From positions 1 to 16,070 of the forward strand of contig NZ_CAAFOM010000095.1 in assembly GCF_900764565.1 (NCBI RefSeq): a stretch of 16,070 nt of DNA, read 5' to 3'. Positions 1-8,093 of this stretch are shown one piece after another (the stretch's first letter is position 1; every line of letters starts with the position of its first letter). The translations under genes and the position numbers were made by a program. The stretch is from an uncultured Catenibacterium sp. GTDB taxonomy: Bacteria; Bacillota_I; Bacilli_A; Erysipelotrichales; Coprobacillaceae. The notes below the pieces were generated by a model that was not told the DNA's origin, did no database searches, and saw nothing but the letters and a program-made list of their open reading frames with translations.

Positions 1-4
1 CTAA

Positions 5-40
5 AAAGGACGATTAAATCATGTGATCTAATCGTCCTTT
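5..40 (-). terminator. Rho-independent terminator of the LytTR operon
   Basis: A perfect 12-bp inverted repeat (arms 5-16 and 29-40, AAAGGACGATTA and its complement) is followed on the minus strand by a T-rich run (TTTTTAG, positions 7-1). It lies just after the stop codon of the response regulator gene at 43 and should end the minus-strand signalling operon. The A/T-rich arms also give some U-tract character on the plus strand, so it may work in both directions. Confidence 0.8.
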
Positions 41-42
41 AT

Positions 43-750
43 TCATGGAATAAGATTATTAATTTTGTCTTTTACAGCACTATAATAACGACGGCTAATA
101 GGAATAGAAGTCCCATCTACAAGAAGTGCAGAATCTTTTATGATTTCCTGTACCATCTTTAAATTAATAATATAACTACGATGACACATCGCAAATGAAT
201 CTTCTAAACGTTTAAGTAAATCTGCAAGCTTTTCAGATGTTGAATAAGTCTGTGTAGGAGTCACAATCATCGTTGTTCTTAATTGTCTTTCCATATAGAA
301 GATATCCTTCTGTAGGATGTTATATTCTTCTTTATTCCAGAAAATCTTTAAAGAAGCTCTTCTTTGTTTATTTAATGCATCATTTGCGAGTGATAAAGCA
401 TGCGGTAAATATTTCTGATAGTTCTTCTTAAGAATAAAATAGATATGTTCTGTATCATACACATCACTTACATAATCTTCATAAGATGTCATATAAATAA
501 TAATTGTATGAGGTGAAAAGACATTGATCTGTTTAGAGAACTTAATACCATTACCATCAGGTAAATCAATATCCATAATCACAATATCATAAGGCTCTTT
601 ATCCTTCATTGCCTCTTGAATACTATTGTATAAATCATTCCCTTTATAAAAAGAATCAATCGTATGCTTAGGCAAAGAAATTGTTTCTAAAAAGGATAAT
701 ATCTGATTATGTTGTATTTCATTATCTTCACATAAACCAATCTTAAGCAT
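43..750 (-). CDS. LytTR-family response regulator (AgrA/VirR-like)
   Basis: A 235-aa two-component response regulator. The N-terminal receiver domain (about 1-120) shows the acidic pair E8/D9, the predicted phosphoacceptor D60 in IVIMDIDLPD, T88 in YMTSYE and the conserved Lys in ILKKN. The C-terminal LytTR DNA-binding domain (about 135-235) shows the typical pattern of IFYMERQLR, then CHRSYIINL, then PISRRY. Length is normal for the family. The ATG at 750 is preceded by AGGAGGT (757-763), which overlaps the stop codon of the upstream gene, so translation is probably coupled. It is the last gene of a three-gene operon and presumably receives phosphate from the kinase encoded by the two preceding genes. 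LytTR proteins normally bind direct repeats upstream of their targets. The targets are unknown; the adjacent TPR-CHAT locus is a candidate by position only. Confidence 0.93.
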   Translation of the reverse strand: MLKIGLCEDNEIQHNQILSFLETISLPKHTIDSFYKGNDLYNSIQEAMKDKEPYDIVIMDIDLPDGNGIKFSKQINVFSPHTIIIYMTSYEDYVSDVYDTEHIYFILKKNYQKYLPHALSLANDALNKQRRASLKIFWNKEEYNILQKDIFYMERQLRTTMIVTPTQTYSTSEKLADLLKRLEDSFAMCHRSYIINLKMVQEIIKDSALLVDGTSIPISRRYYSAVKDKINNLIP

Positions 751-761
751 ATTGTTACCTC

Positions 762-1580
762 CTATACTTTCAACATAACTAGTGATGTAAATGTATCACC
801 ATTATCAATCCATTGGACTGATCCATCATGCTTATTCGCAATATCTGTAATAATAGATAAACCATAACCATGATGTACTTTATCTTCTTTAGTTGTTTCT
901 CCTGTAAACTTTTTCTCTTGTTTTGAATTCACCATCTTAATATGTAAATACCCCATATGATCACTTATGGTTAATGTTAATGAAGAATCAGAACATCCAA
1001 GACACGCTTCAATACCATTATCTAACAAATTAAAGAGCACTGCAGATAAATCCGTATCAAATCTATTCGCATATTCAGTCACTACATGATAATGAACATC
1101 AATACCTTGTTTATTCGCATATTCTTTCTTTGATTGTAGAATCGCATTCATTAAGGAATCAGAACAAATAGGATGCATTCTCACAGATTCAAAATGATCA
1201 GATAACTGCATAAGTGTTTCTTTTGCTTGGTTTATATCATTGTTTTCCAACATTCCACTTACAGTCTTTAAAGTCTTTTTAATTTCATTTTGAAACTCTT
1301 CTGCATTTTCTTTCATTACTTTTAATTCTGTTTCCTGTTTCTTTCTAAGTTCCTGATTTTTCATCATTGTATCAATCTTGATATTTTGTTCAGTTAAGTC
1401 AAAGATCTTTTTAATAGTATTGTACACTGATACAACAACATTCATTAATGTGATAAACATAAGGAACTGAAATAAACTAATAAAAGAATTTAATTTTGGT
1501 GAAGAAATGCTCATTTTACTTAAAAGGCCAAAGATAGAAGAAAAGATCATACATAAAAAGGTCATTTTATAAGACTTCAT
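762..1580 (-). CDS. GHKL ATPase-domain protein with degenerate phosphoacceptor helix (half of a split sensor kinase)
   Basis: A 272-aa protein. Two hydrophobic segments (about 5-25 and 33-53) are followed by a coiled-coil linker (about 60-95), a DHp-like helix and a GHKL/HATPase_c domain (about 140-272). The ATPase N-box is visible (LFNLLDNGIEAC, N184/N188) and so is the G-box (HGYGLSII, G238/G240). Agr-type kinases carry an HDxxNHL-like phosphoacceptor motif; this protein instead reads NEIKKTL, with N98 at the His position and E99 at the Asp position. It therefore looks able to bind ATP but unable to phosphorylate itself on His. It overlaps the upstream gene by ATGA (1577-1580) and has its own GAGGAG site. 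That upstream gene supplies an intact HDIANHL helix without an ATPase domain, so the two probably act as a heteromeric kinase. GHKL assignment is firm; the split-kinase role is inferred. Confidence 0.85.
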   Translation of the reverse strand: MKSYKMTFLCMIFSSIFGLLSKMSISSPKLNSFISLFQFLMFITLMNVVVSVYNTIKKIFDLTEQNIKIDTMMKNQELRKKQETELKVMKENAEEFQNEIKKTLKTVSGMLENNDINQAKETLMQLSDHFESVRMHPICSDSLMNAILQSKKEYANKQGIDVHYHVVTEYANRFDTDLSAVLFNLLDNGIEACLGCSDSSLTLTISDHMGYLHIKMVNSKQEKKFTGETTKEDKVHHGYGLSIITDIANKHDGSVQWIDNGDTFTSLVMLKV

Positions 1581-2437
1581 TGTTTCTTCTCCTCAATAAT
1601 ATTACGAATATATTCCTTAGCTTCTTCGTTTTTAGAAGATTCAATTAAATGTGCCAATGATAATAAGTGATTCGCAATATCATGATTCCAATGACGTATC
1701 TCAATATATTGCGCTTCTGTTTCTTTATAAGATGTTAATTGAGATTCTACAAGTTCTACCTGCTGTTTTTTCAAGGCAATATCATGAGTGGACTCAGAAA
1801 TCTTTTTAAATAGTCGTTTTATTAAAATAATCAAGAAAATCGTTGCAACCATACTAATTAGAACAAGGAATAAAGAGAATTTTATAGCAGATGGTAACGC
1901 AAATAGATTATTAATAAGAATCACTGCCACAAAATAGAAACATGCTCTTAAAACTAATCCTGATTTTAAAACAGTAAAGGAGTTCTTAAGAAGAGAAGCC
2001 GCTTTTACTGTGAGTAACAAGACGAATGATCCAGTCAATAATGAGAATATACTAATAAGTATATATTGATTGTTTGTCTTAAATAATACAGGAATCATAT
2101 TAATATGTGGAAATAGTGGACTGATTGCAACAAAAACAATCGCAAAAATTATTTCTGAAGTTATTGTAAAGGTAAGTGACATAAATGTAAGCGTTAATTT
2201 ATGTTTCATATCTCCTTCATAGAATAGTGAAGGAAGAAACATAAAGATGTATAATAGATAAGTAGCTAGATATAAATGTTTCTGTAGTAATAGATAAAGT
2301 ACTACAAAGAGAATATGAAGTATGACACCAACAAGCAGAATATGATCTGTTTTTGGTTTTAATAGCTGATAATATAAGTACTGGGCGCTAGTTAGTACAT
2401 ATAGCATATAAAGTATAAATATAATAAATGATTGCAT
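1577..2437 (-). CDS. Polytopic membrane sensor with His phosphoacceptor helix but no ATPase domain (other half of a split kinase)
   Basis: A 286-aa protein with about six or seven transmembrane segments in residues 1-208, like the sensor region of AgrC/ComD-type kinases. A coiled-coil linker follows (about 215-245), then a DHp helix with RHWNHDIANHL, where H252 is the predicted phosphoacceptor. The protein ends only about 34 residues later (EEKKQ), exactly where a typical kinase of about 430-450 aa would continue into its GHKL ATPase. The stop overlaps the next gene's start as ATGA, and that gene begins with its own TM segments, so this is not a simple frameshift of one kinase. ATG at 2437 has a GGAGG site (2443-2447). 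No agrB/agrD-like peptide genes are seen nearby, so the signal is unknown. Confidence 0.82.
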   Translation of the reverse strand: MQSFIIFILYMLYVLTSAQYLYYQLLKPKTDHILLVGVILHILFVVLYLLLQKHLYLATYLLYIFMFLPSLFYEGDMKHKLTLTFMSLTFTITSEIIFAIVFVAISPLFPHINMIPVLFKTNNQYILISIFSLLTGSFVLLLTVKAASLLKNSFTVLKSGLVLRACFYFVAVILINNLFALPSAIKFSLFLVLISMVATIFLIILIKRLFKKISESTHDIALKKQQVELVESQLTSYKETEAQYIEIRHWNHDIANHLLSLAHLIESSKNEEAKEYIRNIIEEKKQ

Positions 2438-2455
2438 ATGAGCCTCCTACGCTCT

Positions 2456-2461
2456 ATTATA
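2456..2461 (-). promoter_or_regulatory. Candidate -10 box of the minus-strand signalling operon
   Basis: A perfect TATAAT on the minus strand lies 18 bases before the ATG at 2437, with the GGAGG site between them. Transcription would start very near the Shine-Dalgarno, giving a leader of only about 10 bases. No convincing -35 hexamer is seen at 17 bp, so the promoter may need an activator, possibly the operon's own LytTR protein (inference). Confidence 0.45.
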
Positions 2462-2517
2462 GATGGGAAAATCATGAAAGTAGCTCATAATGCATAAAAC
2501 AACAAGTAAATGCCATG

Positions 2518-2548
2518 AATTACATAAAATGTGATATAAAGTGTAATT
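2518..2548 (+). promoter_or_regulatory. Candidate promoter of the TPR-CHAT gene overlapped by an inverted repeat
   Basis: ATTACA (2519-2524) and TGTAAT (2542-2547) are spaced by 17 bases and match sigma-A -35/-10 boxes at 4 of 6 and 5 of 6 positions. The same two elements form a 7-bp dyad, AATTACA and TGTAATT, with a 17-base spacer. A regulator binding the dyad would cover both promoter boxes. The 158-bp divergent region is very AT-rich, so chance matches are possible. Confidence 0.4.
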
Positions 2549-2595
2549 ATTACATTTATTTTATTTGAAAAGTAGATGAATGTGAGGTGAGAGTT

Positions 2596-5500
2596 ATGGA
2601 TATTAAAGGGATGTATGAAGAGGGATTGTGCAAAGATATAGTTGCATATTATGAACGAACACATGATCTAGATAATGCTAAATATGTAGCTTTATCATAT
2701 AAAGAATTGAAAGAGCATGAAAAAGCTTTTAATGTTTTAACAGAAGCCCTTGAGATATGTAAAAATCAATCTGACCGTATAGAATATTGTTTGATGAAGT
2801 ATGAAATAAGTTGTTATTTGTATGGGAGAACAGATAAGACTTCATTGTTATGCTTAGGGCAAATTGGTATTAATTACTATTTAGCAGAAGAGAAAGAAAA
2901 AGCTTTAAAAATTCTACAATTGTTTTATAACGAGCATCATAAAGCATATGACGATGATGAACTGGTATGTCATGCACTTACAGTTATTTACCAAATTGTA
3001 AGTGAAATGCAGGATTATAAGGCACGTGCATACTATAGTCAGCTTAAATATGAAACTTTTTCTACGGTTTATGGCTATAATGATATAAAAACTTTGAATG
3101 CATTACACTGCACGGCATTAGATTTATATCTAGTGAATCAATATGATGAATCATTATTAAAAGCCCAGCAGTGTTTTAGCTTGCAGAAATCAATACTAGG
3201 TCTCAATAATAAGGACACACTTCAAACATACTATTTAATTGCATGTAACCATTTTTCGCTTAACCATTATCAAGAGAGTTATGATGATTTATTAAAATGT
3301 TTAAAATTAAGACAGGAATTGTTTGGAGATAATCATCCTGATGTTATAGCAACAAAAGAATTCCTTTTAACACTATGTCTTAAATTAGAAGAGTGGAAAC
3401 AATGCGGTGCTTTAAAAGATGAACTACTTGATTACTATCAAAATACCGGTCAGGTAAATAAACAGGTAGATTTGTTGGTGAAGTTTGGAAACATGTATTT
3501 TGGTCAAAAAGAATATAAATCAGCATTAAAGTATTATAAAGAAGCATATTCTCTTGCATTAGAAAACAATATGACTAATAAATCTTTAATGATTCCATTA
3601 AAAAATATTATTGTATGTCTTATGAATTTAGAAGAATTTAATGAAGAAGTAAAGTATTGCGAAGTTTACGCAAATGAATGTATGAAACAATATGGAGAAT
3701 ACAACAAAGAGACAATTGCCGCCTATGAATATCTAGCAGATTGTTTTAATCGCTTAAATGATAATGAGAATGCTTATAAGTGTTATGAAAAGTGTTATGA
3801 ATTGAATAAGGAAGTATTTGGAGAAAATCACCCAGATACATTCAAGTTCTTACTACAAGTTAATTTTTTATTTGATGATACAGATCAAAGACGTTATCAA
3901 TATGTAAAAGAAAACTTTAATCTACATGAAAAATATGATTTACAGGGTCAAGAAGATTTATTGAGTTATTATTTGATGATTGGGGTTCTTGTTGAATTAG
4001 GACAATTGAAAGAGGGTCATGAACTCTGTCTTCAAACATATGATATGCTTGAAAGTAGGGATTTTTATCAAAAGTATATTGGATACCCAACACTATCCAA
4101 TACCTTTTTTACTCTTTCAGACTATGACATGTATTTTAACTGTATCAAGAAGTATATTGATACAACAATCAATGTTTTTATTCATCAGACGATATCTCAA
4201 AAGAAGTATATGAACTTAATCAATTCAGAAAATGAAGTTTATTATCAGTCACTTATTATTCATTTCTTTCAAAAGGAAGCAAATGAAGAAAACTATTTAT
4301 ATCTTATAAAAGTAAAGAATCTCCTCTTTAGTTTTGAAAGAATCTGGTATTTTATCACAAAGGATGAGACTCTGCAGGCTTTGATTAAAGAAACAGATTC
4401 TTATCAAAAGAAGTTGATTCATTCTAAGGTAGCACAAAAGAAAGGAATAGAAAGAAAACTCCGCCGATTAGAAGAAAAGAAAGAATCGATTATTTCTAAT
4501 TATATTCAAGATTTTAATAGGGTAGAGTCATGTCAGTCATTACGTGATGCATTATATGAAGGAGAATGCTTATTAGATTTCTATTATTGTGAAAAAGGTT
4601 ATGGTTCTGTTCTTATACGAAAAGAAGGACAAAGCACTTACTTTTCTGAAATATTAGATATAGATGAAATGATGAATGATTTTGTGGAAAAGATAGAACC
4701 TTATTTAAAGGATATCAAACACCTCTATATCTGTCCTGATGGAGACCTATATAATATCTCTTTCGCAAGATATATTAATACAGAAATCAGTTATCTCTCT
4801 TCACCACAAGATCTATTAGAAGATTATGATGAAGCAAGTGATGATGATTTAGATATTGTATCTGTTATTTATCCTGATTATTATGATGAATCTTCTGAAA
4901 GTAGAGGACAAAAGGGTGTTCTATATGGAAGCTATGTTGAAGGGATGTATATTAATCAGTTATTTGAAGATAGTACACTCTTATCACGTGATGATGCTAA
5001 TCATGATAACTTCTTAGATATTATCAGTCCTAAGATTCTCCATATTAGTACACATGGTGAATATATTGATTCAGATCAATTAATGGAAAATGGTCGTCTA
5101 TGCTTATCAGGATATAATAAAACAGATTCTGGTTATGTCACTGCTGCAGAAATACAAGACATGGACTTAACAGATACAGAACTTGTTGTCTTAAGTGCCT
5201 GTCAGACAGGACAAGGTAAGAGTATAGGAGGAGAAGGTGTCTATGGTATAAGACGTGCCTTTGAACTTGCTGGGGCTAAAACCCTCTTGCTTACTGTAGA
5301 AGAAATAGATGACTACAATGCAGCACTATTCATGAAGATCTTTTATCAATATTATAAGAAGTCTAGAAATGCGATGCAGTCTTACCAGGATACTCAATCT
5401 TATTTATCAGACTATCAGAATGGTATAAAAGAACTTATACAGTTCAAAGAAGACTTTAAGTATTATCTTAAAGAAGAAATACATCCAACGACTCTAAAGA

Positions 5501-5631
5501 TGAAACTCATACAATTAGACAATAGAATAAAAGAATGCATGACACAAAAAAAGATGTTGAGAACTGTGCATGGACATTATGAAGAAGAAGACTGGAAAGG
5601 CTTCATCATCCAAGGAAAGGTACATATTTAA
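2596..5631 (+). CDS. TPR-CHAT caspase-like protease
   Basis: About 1011 aa. I start it at ATG 2596 because GAGGTGAG (2584-2591) sits correctly upstream; the GTG at 2587 lies inside that site. Residues about 1-480 are tetratricopeptide repeats of the kinesin-light-chain/TPR_12 type, with recurring FGDNHPD and FGENHPDT signatures. Residues about 660-1011 form a CHAT domain: the His motif HISTHG (H820) and the Cys motif LSACQTG (C869) give an intact clan CD dyad, followed by GVYGIRRAFELAGAKTLL and a closing DWKGFIIQGK. An extra helical stretch of about 55 residues (about 935-990) lies between the last conserved blocks. No signal peptide or TM is seen, so it is cytoplasmic. TPR-CHAT proteins include Csx29 of type III-E CRISPR and other regulated death proteases; here no CRISPR genes are present. 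The neighbouring ATPase, peptidase and nuclease genes are candidate partners or substrates. Confidence 0.9.
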   Translation: MDIKGMYEEGLCKDIVAYYERTHDLDNAKYVALSYKELKEHEKAFNVLTEALEICKNQSDRIEYCLMKYEISCYLYGRTDKTSLLCLGQIGINYYLAEEKEKALKILQLFYNEHHKAYDDDELVCHALTVIYQIVSEMQDYKARAYYSQLKYETFSTVYGYNDIKTLNALHCTALDLYLVNQYDESLLKAQQCFSLQKSILGLNNKDTLQTYYLIACNHFSLNHYQESYDDLLKCLKLRQELFGDNHPDVIATKEFLLTLCLKLEEWKQCGALKDELLDYYQNTGQVNKQVDLLVKFGNMYFGQKEYKSALKYYKEAYSLALENNMTNKSLMIPLKNIIVCLMNLEEFNEEVKYCEVYANECMKQYGEYNKETIAAYEYLADCFNRLNDNENAYKCYEKCYELNKEVFGENHPDTFKFLLQVNFLFDDTDQRRYQYVKENFNLHEKYDLQGQEDLLSYYLMIGVLVELGQLKEGHELCLQTYDMLESRDFYQKYIGYPTLSNTFFTLSDYDMYFNCIKKYIDTTINVFIHQTISQKKYMNLINSENEVYYQSLIIHFFQKEANEENYLYLIKVKNLLFSFERIWYFITKDETLQALIKETDSYQKKLIHSKVAQKKGIERKLRRLEEKKESIISNYIQDFNRVESCQSLRDALYEGECLLDFYYCEKGYGSVLIRKEGQSTYFSEILDIDEMMNDFVEKIEPYLKDIKHLYICPDGDLYNISFARYINTEISYLSSPQDLLEDYDEASDDDLDIVSVIYPDYYDESSESRGQKGVLYGSYVEGMYINQLFEDSTLLSRDDANHDNFLDIISPKILHISTHGEYIDSDQLMENGRLCLSGYNKTDSGYVTAAEIQDMDLTDTELVVLSACQTGQGKSIGGEGVYGIRRAFELAGAKTLLLTVEEIDDYNAALFMKIFYQYYKKSRNAMQSYQDTQSYLSDYQNGIKELIQFKEDFKYYLKEEIHPTTLKMKLIQLDNRIKECMTQKKMLRTVHGHYEEEDWKGFIIQGKVHI

Positions 5632-5663
5632 TTATATGTATCTTTTTCTTTTGTCCAAAAAGA

Positions 5664-5701
5664 GGGAAAAATATTACTCCATACATTATAGGTGAAAGGA
5701 G
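5664..5701 (+). promoter_or_regulatory. Shared upstream element, copy A (GGGAA-N13-TACATT plus AAAGGAG)
   Basis: GGGAA (5664-5668), 13 bases, TACATT (5682-5687), 7 bases, then AAAGGAG (5695-5701), the ribosome site for the ATPase at 5712. The same boxes with identical 13-base spacing occur twice before 10881. It could be a promoter with a non-standard -35 or an operator. TACATT as a -10 would give a very short leader. Confidence 0.45.
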
Positions 5702-5711
5702 TTGATATTCT

Positions 5712-6965
5712 ATGTTTGTTAGAAGTCAAGATTATAGTGTGAATATTAGCTTTGAGAAATCAAAGGTTTCTATTCCTGCAATTTATAAAAATACAAGATT
5801 AGATATTCCCTTTGATACCAATACGTTAGAGACACATCTTGCTATATTTGGTGGTACACGTAGTGGTAAAACAACATTTATTAAAAATCTAGTGACACGT
5901 TTAAGACATGTACATCCGAATGATTTATATATCTTATTAAATGTCAAGAATGACTACAATGACTTACTCCAATCAAATGATGCATTCTTCTCTATTAAGA
6001 ATCCTACATTTCATTGGAGTATTCTCAAGGAGGCTTATGACTCTCCTTATCCAGAAGACGCCCTCAATGAAATCACTATGGAGCTCTTTCATGAAGAACT
6101 CACAAAATCACACAACAAGTTCTTTCCTGAAACAGCTCAGAAAGTACTCTATGGGCTTCTTCTCTTCCAACTAAGAAACAGATGCATTGCAGACAATAAA
6201 ACACTCGCAAACTGGATCAGAAGCTTAAGTCTTGTTGATATCAAGAATATTCTACATAACGTGGGTTTAGGTTATATTGCGGAAACATACCTTTATGCTG
6301 GACAAACAAAAATGAATGGTCAGAACGGTGCAATTCTTTCTACTATGCATTTAATTCTTGATTATTACTTTGTCCAGGACAATGCAGTATTGATGTCCAC
6401 AAAAGATATTCTTGAAGTTGAGGGTAATTTACTCCTTCTTCAGTATGATATTCAGTTCCAGAAGAGTAGTAATTATCTCATGAAGCTGTTACTTAAACTC
6501 ATTATTAAAAGAAAACTCAGTCAGGATGCACCAGAAAGACGTGTGTATCTGATTCTCGATGAAGCTTCTGTATTAGCTGGTGACTTTGATTTAGTACAGG
6601 TCCTAAACATTGGGGCAGGAAAAAGAATCCATGTCATCTTAGGACTACAGTCTATAGAACTACTCTATAGATGTCTAGAATCTCCTGATGAACATCTCCA
6701 GCAGTCAGTTCTTGGAGGATTCCAGAACTTTGTCTTCTTTAGACCAAGAGATTCGCCCACAAAGGACTTTATAGTCCACTTAGGTGGGCAGGATATGATA
6801 GAAACATCTGTCTATCCAGCTCATATATCAGGACATACAGAAATTATTGTTCAAAAAGACGATCTTATCTCAACACGTGATATAGAAACATTAACAGTAG
6901 GTGAAGCATATCTCAAGATACTCGATCAGCCTATGTTTAAAGTAAAATTCTTAAAAGGAGTCTAA
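5712..6965 (+). CDS. VirD4/TrwB-like coupling-protein-type ATPase
   Basis: A 417-aa P-loop ATPase of the FtsK/HerA/VirD4 superfamily. Walker A is FGGTRSGKT (G47-T54), Walker B is VYLILDEAS (D283/E284), and the downstream GLQSIELLYR carries the family's conserved Gln (Q313). The segment NVKNDYNDLL followed by IKNPTFHW resembles the stretch after the nucleotide-binding core in TrwB-type coupling proteins, and FFPETAQKVLYGLLLF matches their all-alpha domain entry. There is no N-terminal membrane anchor, which is unusual for a conjugative coupling protein. It heads a cluster with one-base or overlapping spacing and is followed directly by a degenerate paralogue. The likely role is an NTP-driven motor on DNA or protein; the substrate is unknown. 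No relaxase or mating-pair gene is visible. ATG 5712 has AAAGGAG upstream. Confidence 0.85.
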   Translation: MFVRSQDYSVNISFEKSKVSIPAIYKNTRLDIPFDTNTLETHLAIFGGTRSGKTTFIKNLVTRLRHVHPNDLYILLNVKNDYNDLLQSNDAFFSIKNPTFHWSILKEAYDSPYPEDALNEITMELFHEELTKSHNKFFPETAQKVLYGLLLFQLRNRCIADNKTLANWIRSLSLVDIKNILHNVGLGYIAETYLYAGQTKMNGQNGAILSTMHLILDYYFVQDNAVLMSTKDILEVEGNLLLLQYDIQFQKSSNYLMKLLLKLIIKRKLSQDAPERRVYLILDEASVLAGDFDLVQVLNIGAGKRIHVILGLQSIELLYRCLESPDEHLQQSVLGGFQNFVFFRPRDSPTKDFIVHLGGQDMIETSVYPAHISGHTEIIVQKDDLISTRDIETLTVGEAYLKILDQPMFKVKFLKGV

Positions 6966-6966
6966 T

Positions 6967-8016
6967 ATGCAGAAAATACTGATTTCAGGACACAATCCTA
7001 CATTTAAAAATAATTTTATTGATTCACTCCAATTCAAAAAAACAGTCATCACTTTAGATAGTTATGATGGTGCTGTGAAATCTTCTCATATTAACTATTA
7101 TGACTACTTTAGAAAATATAACGATGAACAGGTGATTGAGTTAATCAAGAACTTGTTGTATGTTCATGAGATACCTCATGCAAACATTATTTTTGTAGAA
7201 AACTACTTATTGTTTCTAAAGAAACTTATACGTGTATTCAGCAAGAATATGACATTACTTGATGCTTTTATTCAATGTGAAAACTATGAAATAGTAAAAC
7301 AGGAATTCAACAAACTGCTTCAAACTCAAGCAATCGATCTTCCTGTATTTGATTATTTTATGAATCAATACATAGGTTTTCATACACCAGAATTTATTTC
7401 TATAGAAATGTTTATCGTCCTCTTATTTAAAAATACAGGCTGTCCTCTATCACGATGCTCAACTATCCAGCTTGATGAAATTAACCAGGACGTTCATTTA
7501 TATCTTATTAATGAGATGATGAAAGTTACGCATCAGCCTCTTATTTTAATCGAAGATCATAAACAATATAATACACAAACACTCAAACATTTCTTTGAAA
7601 TGAATAAAGAAGACTATCCACTTATTGCGATATTCAAAGATATCTTCTTACATGAAGAACTTATACCACAGATTCCTTATCTCTTCTCCACAAAAATATA
7701 TCTCAATCACAGTGAACACTCTGCAAATATAATATCTCAGCTTGCAGGTGAAGTAGAAGTTGTTCACACAACTTCTACTATTTCTAGAAATAAGAGAATA
7801 GGAAGCGAAAGTCTTCTAGATCGTCTATTTGGTACAGATAAGACAGAAGCAGTCGCTACATTGGCTCCTGTTAAGGAACCCAAGATCAGCAAAGAAGAAA
7901 TTATGTACTTAAATAAGAATGTCTGCCTCCTACAGACTTATGATAGTACACTTCGTTTATTTGTCTGGTCTAACAAATTACAATTACTCCTAAAAAATAC
8001 AAATCTCATTTCATAA
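6967..8016 (+). CDS. Unrecognised protein resembling a catalytically degenerate coupling-protein ATPase
   Basis: A 349-aa cytoplasmic protein, starting one base after the preceding stop and with AAAAGGAG upstream. No family is recognised with certainty. The N-terminus ILISGHNPTFKNNF sits where a Walker A would be: G8 and K14 are kept, but the second Gly is Phe13 and the Ser/Thr is Asn15. LILIEDHKQ is a weak Walker-B-like strand. The later stretch YLFSTKIYLNHSEHSANIISQLAGEVEVV resembles in layout the C-terminal strands of VirD4/TraG ATPases, where Asp/Glu-rich turns precede an (A/S)xxLG helix and a V-rich strand (I cite this as separate blocks: YLFSTKIYLNH and SQLAGEVEVV). I infer an inactive partner that forms hetero-oligomers with the upstream motor. 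It may instead be an unrelated scaffold. Confidence 0.6.
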   Translation: MQKILISGHNPTFKNNFIDSLQFKKTVITLDSYDGAVKSSHINYYDYFRKYNDEQVIELIKNLLYVHEIPHANIIFVENYLLFLKKLIRVFSKNMTLLDAFIQCENYEIVKQEFNKLLQTQAIDLPVFDYFMNQYIGFHTPEFISIEMFIVLLFKNTGCPLSRCSTIQLDEINQDVHLYLINEMMKVTHQPLILIEDHKQYNTQTLKHFFEMNKEDYPLIAIFKDIFLHEELIPQIPYLFSTKIYLNHSEHSANIISQLAGEVEVVHTTSTISRNKRIGSESLLDRLFGTDKTEAVATLAPVKEPKISKEEIMYLNKNVCLLQTYDSTLRLFVWSNKLQLLLKNTNLIS

Positions 8017-8028
8017 AAAACACTCCGA

Positions 8029-8065
8029 CCTGAAAGAGAGGAAAGCATACACCCTCTTTTTCAGG
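8029..8065 (+). other. Stem-loop within the ATPase-peptidase intergenic space
   Basis: CCTGAAAGAGAGG (8029-8041) pairs with CCTCTTTTTCAGG (8053-8065) over 13 bp with one wobble pair and an 11-base loop. It is not followed by a T run on the plus strand, so it is a poor plus-strand terminator. It may mark RNA processing, partial attenuation or mRNA protection between the ATPase genes and the peptidase gene. Confidence 0.6.
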
Positions 8066-8093
8066 CATTAGTTATAAAGAAAGGACTCACACT

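Noticed and set aside
762..2437. The two kinase genes as one kinase broken by a frameshift
   Set aside because: The downstream protein has its own ribosome site, two TM segments, coiled coil and a second, degenerate DHp helix, so the total exceeds one kinase and the parts are duplicated, not simply interrupted.
4019..4213. Small ORF inside the TPR-CHAT gene
   Set aside because: It is in another frame of a well-supported gene, has no ribosome site and no recognisable product.
2596..5631. Type III-E CRISPR (Craspase) context for the TPR-CHAT protein
   Set aside because: No gRAMP-like gene and no repeat-spacer array exist in the window.
8029..8065. Intrinsic terminator splitting the ATPase cluster
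   Set aside because: The stem is good but no T run follows on the plus strand, so I list it only as a stem-loop.
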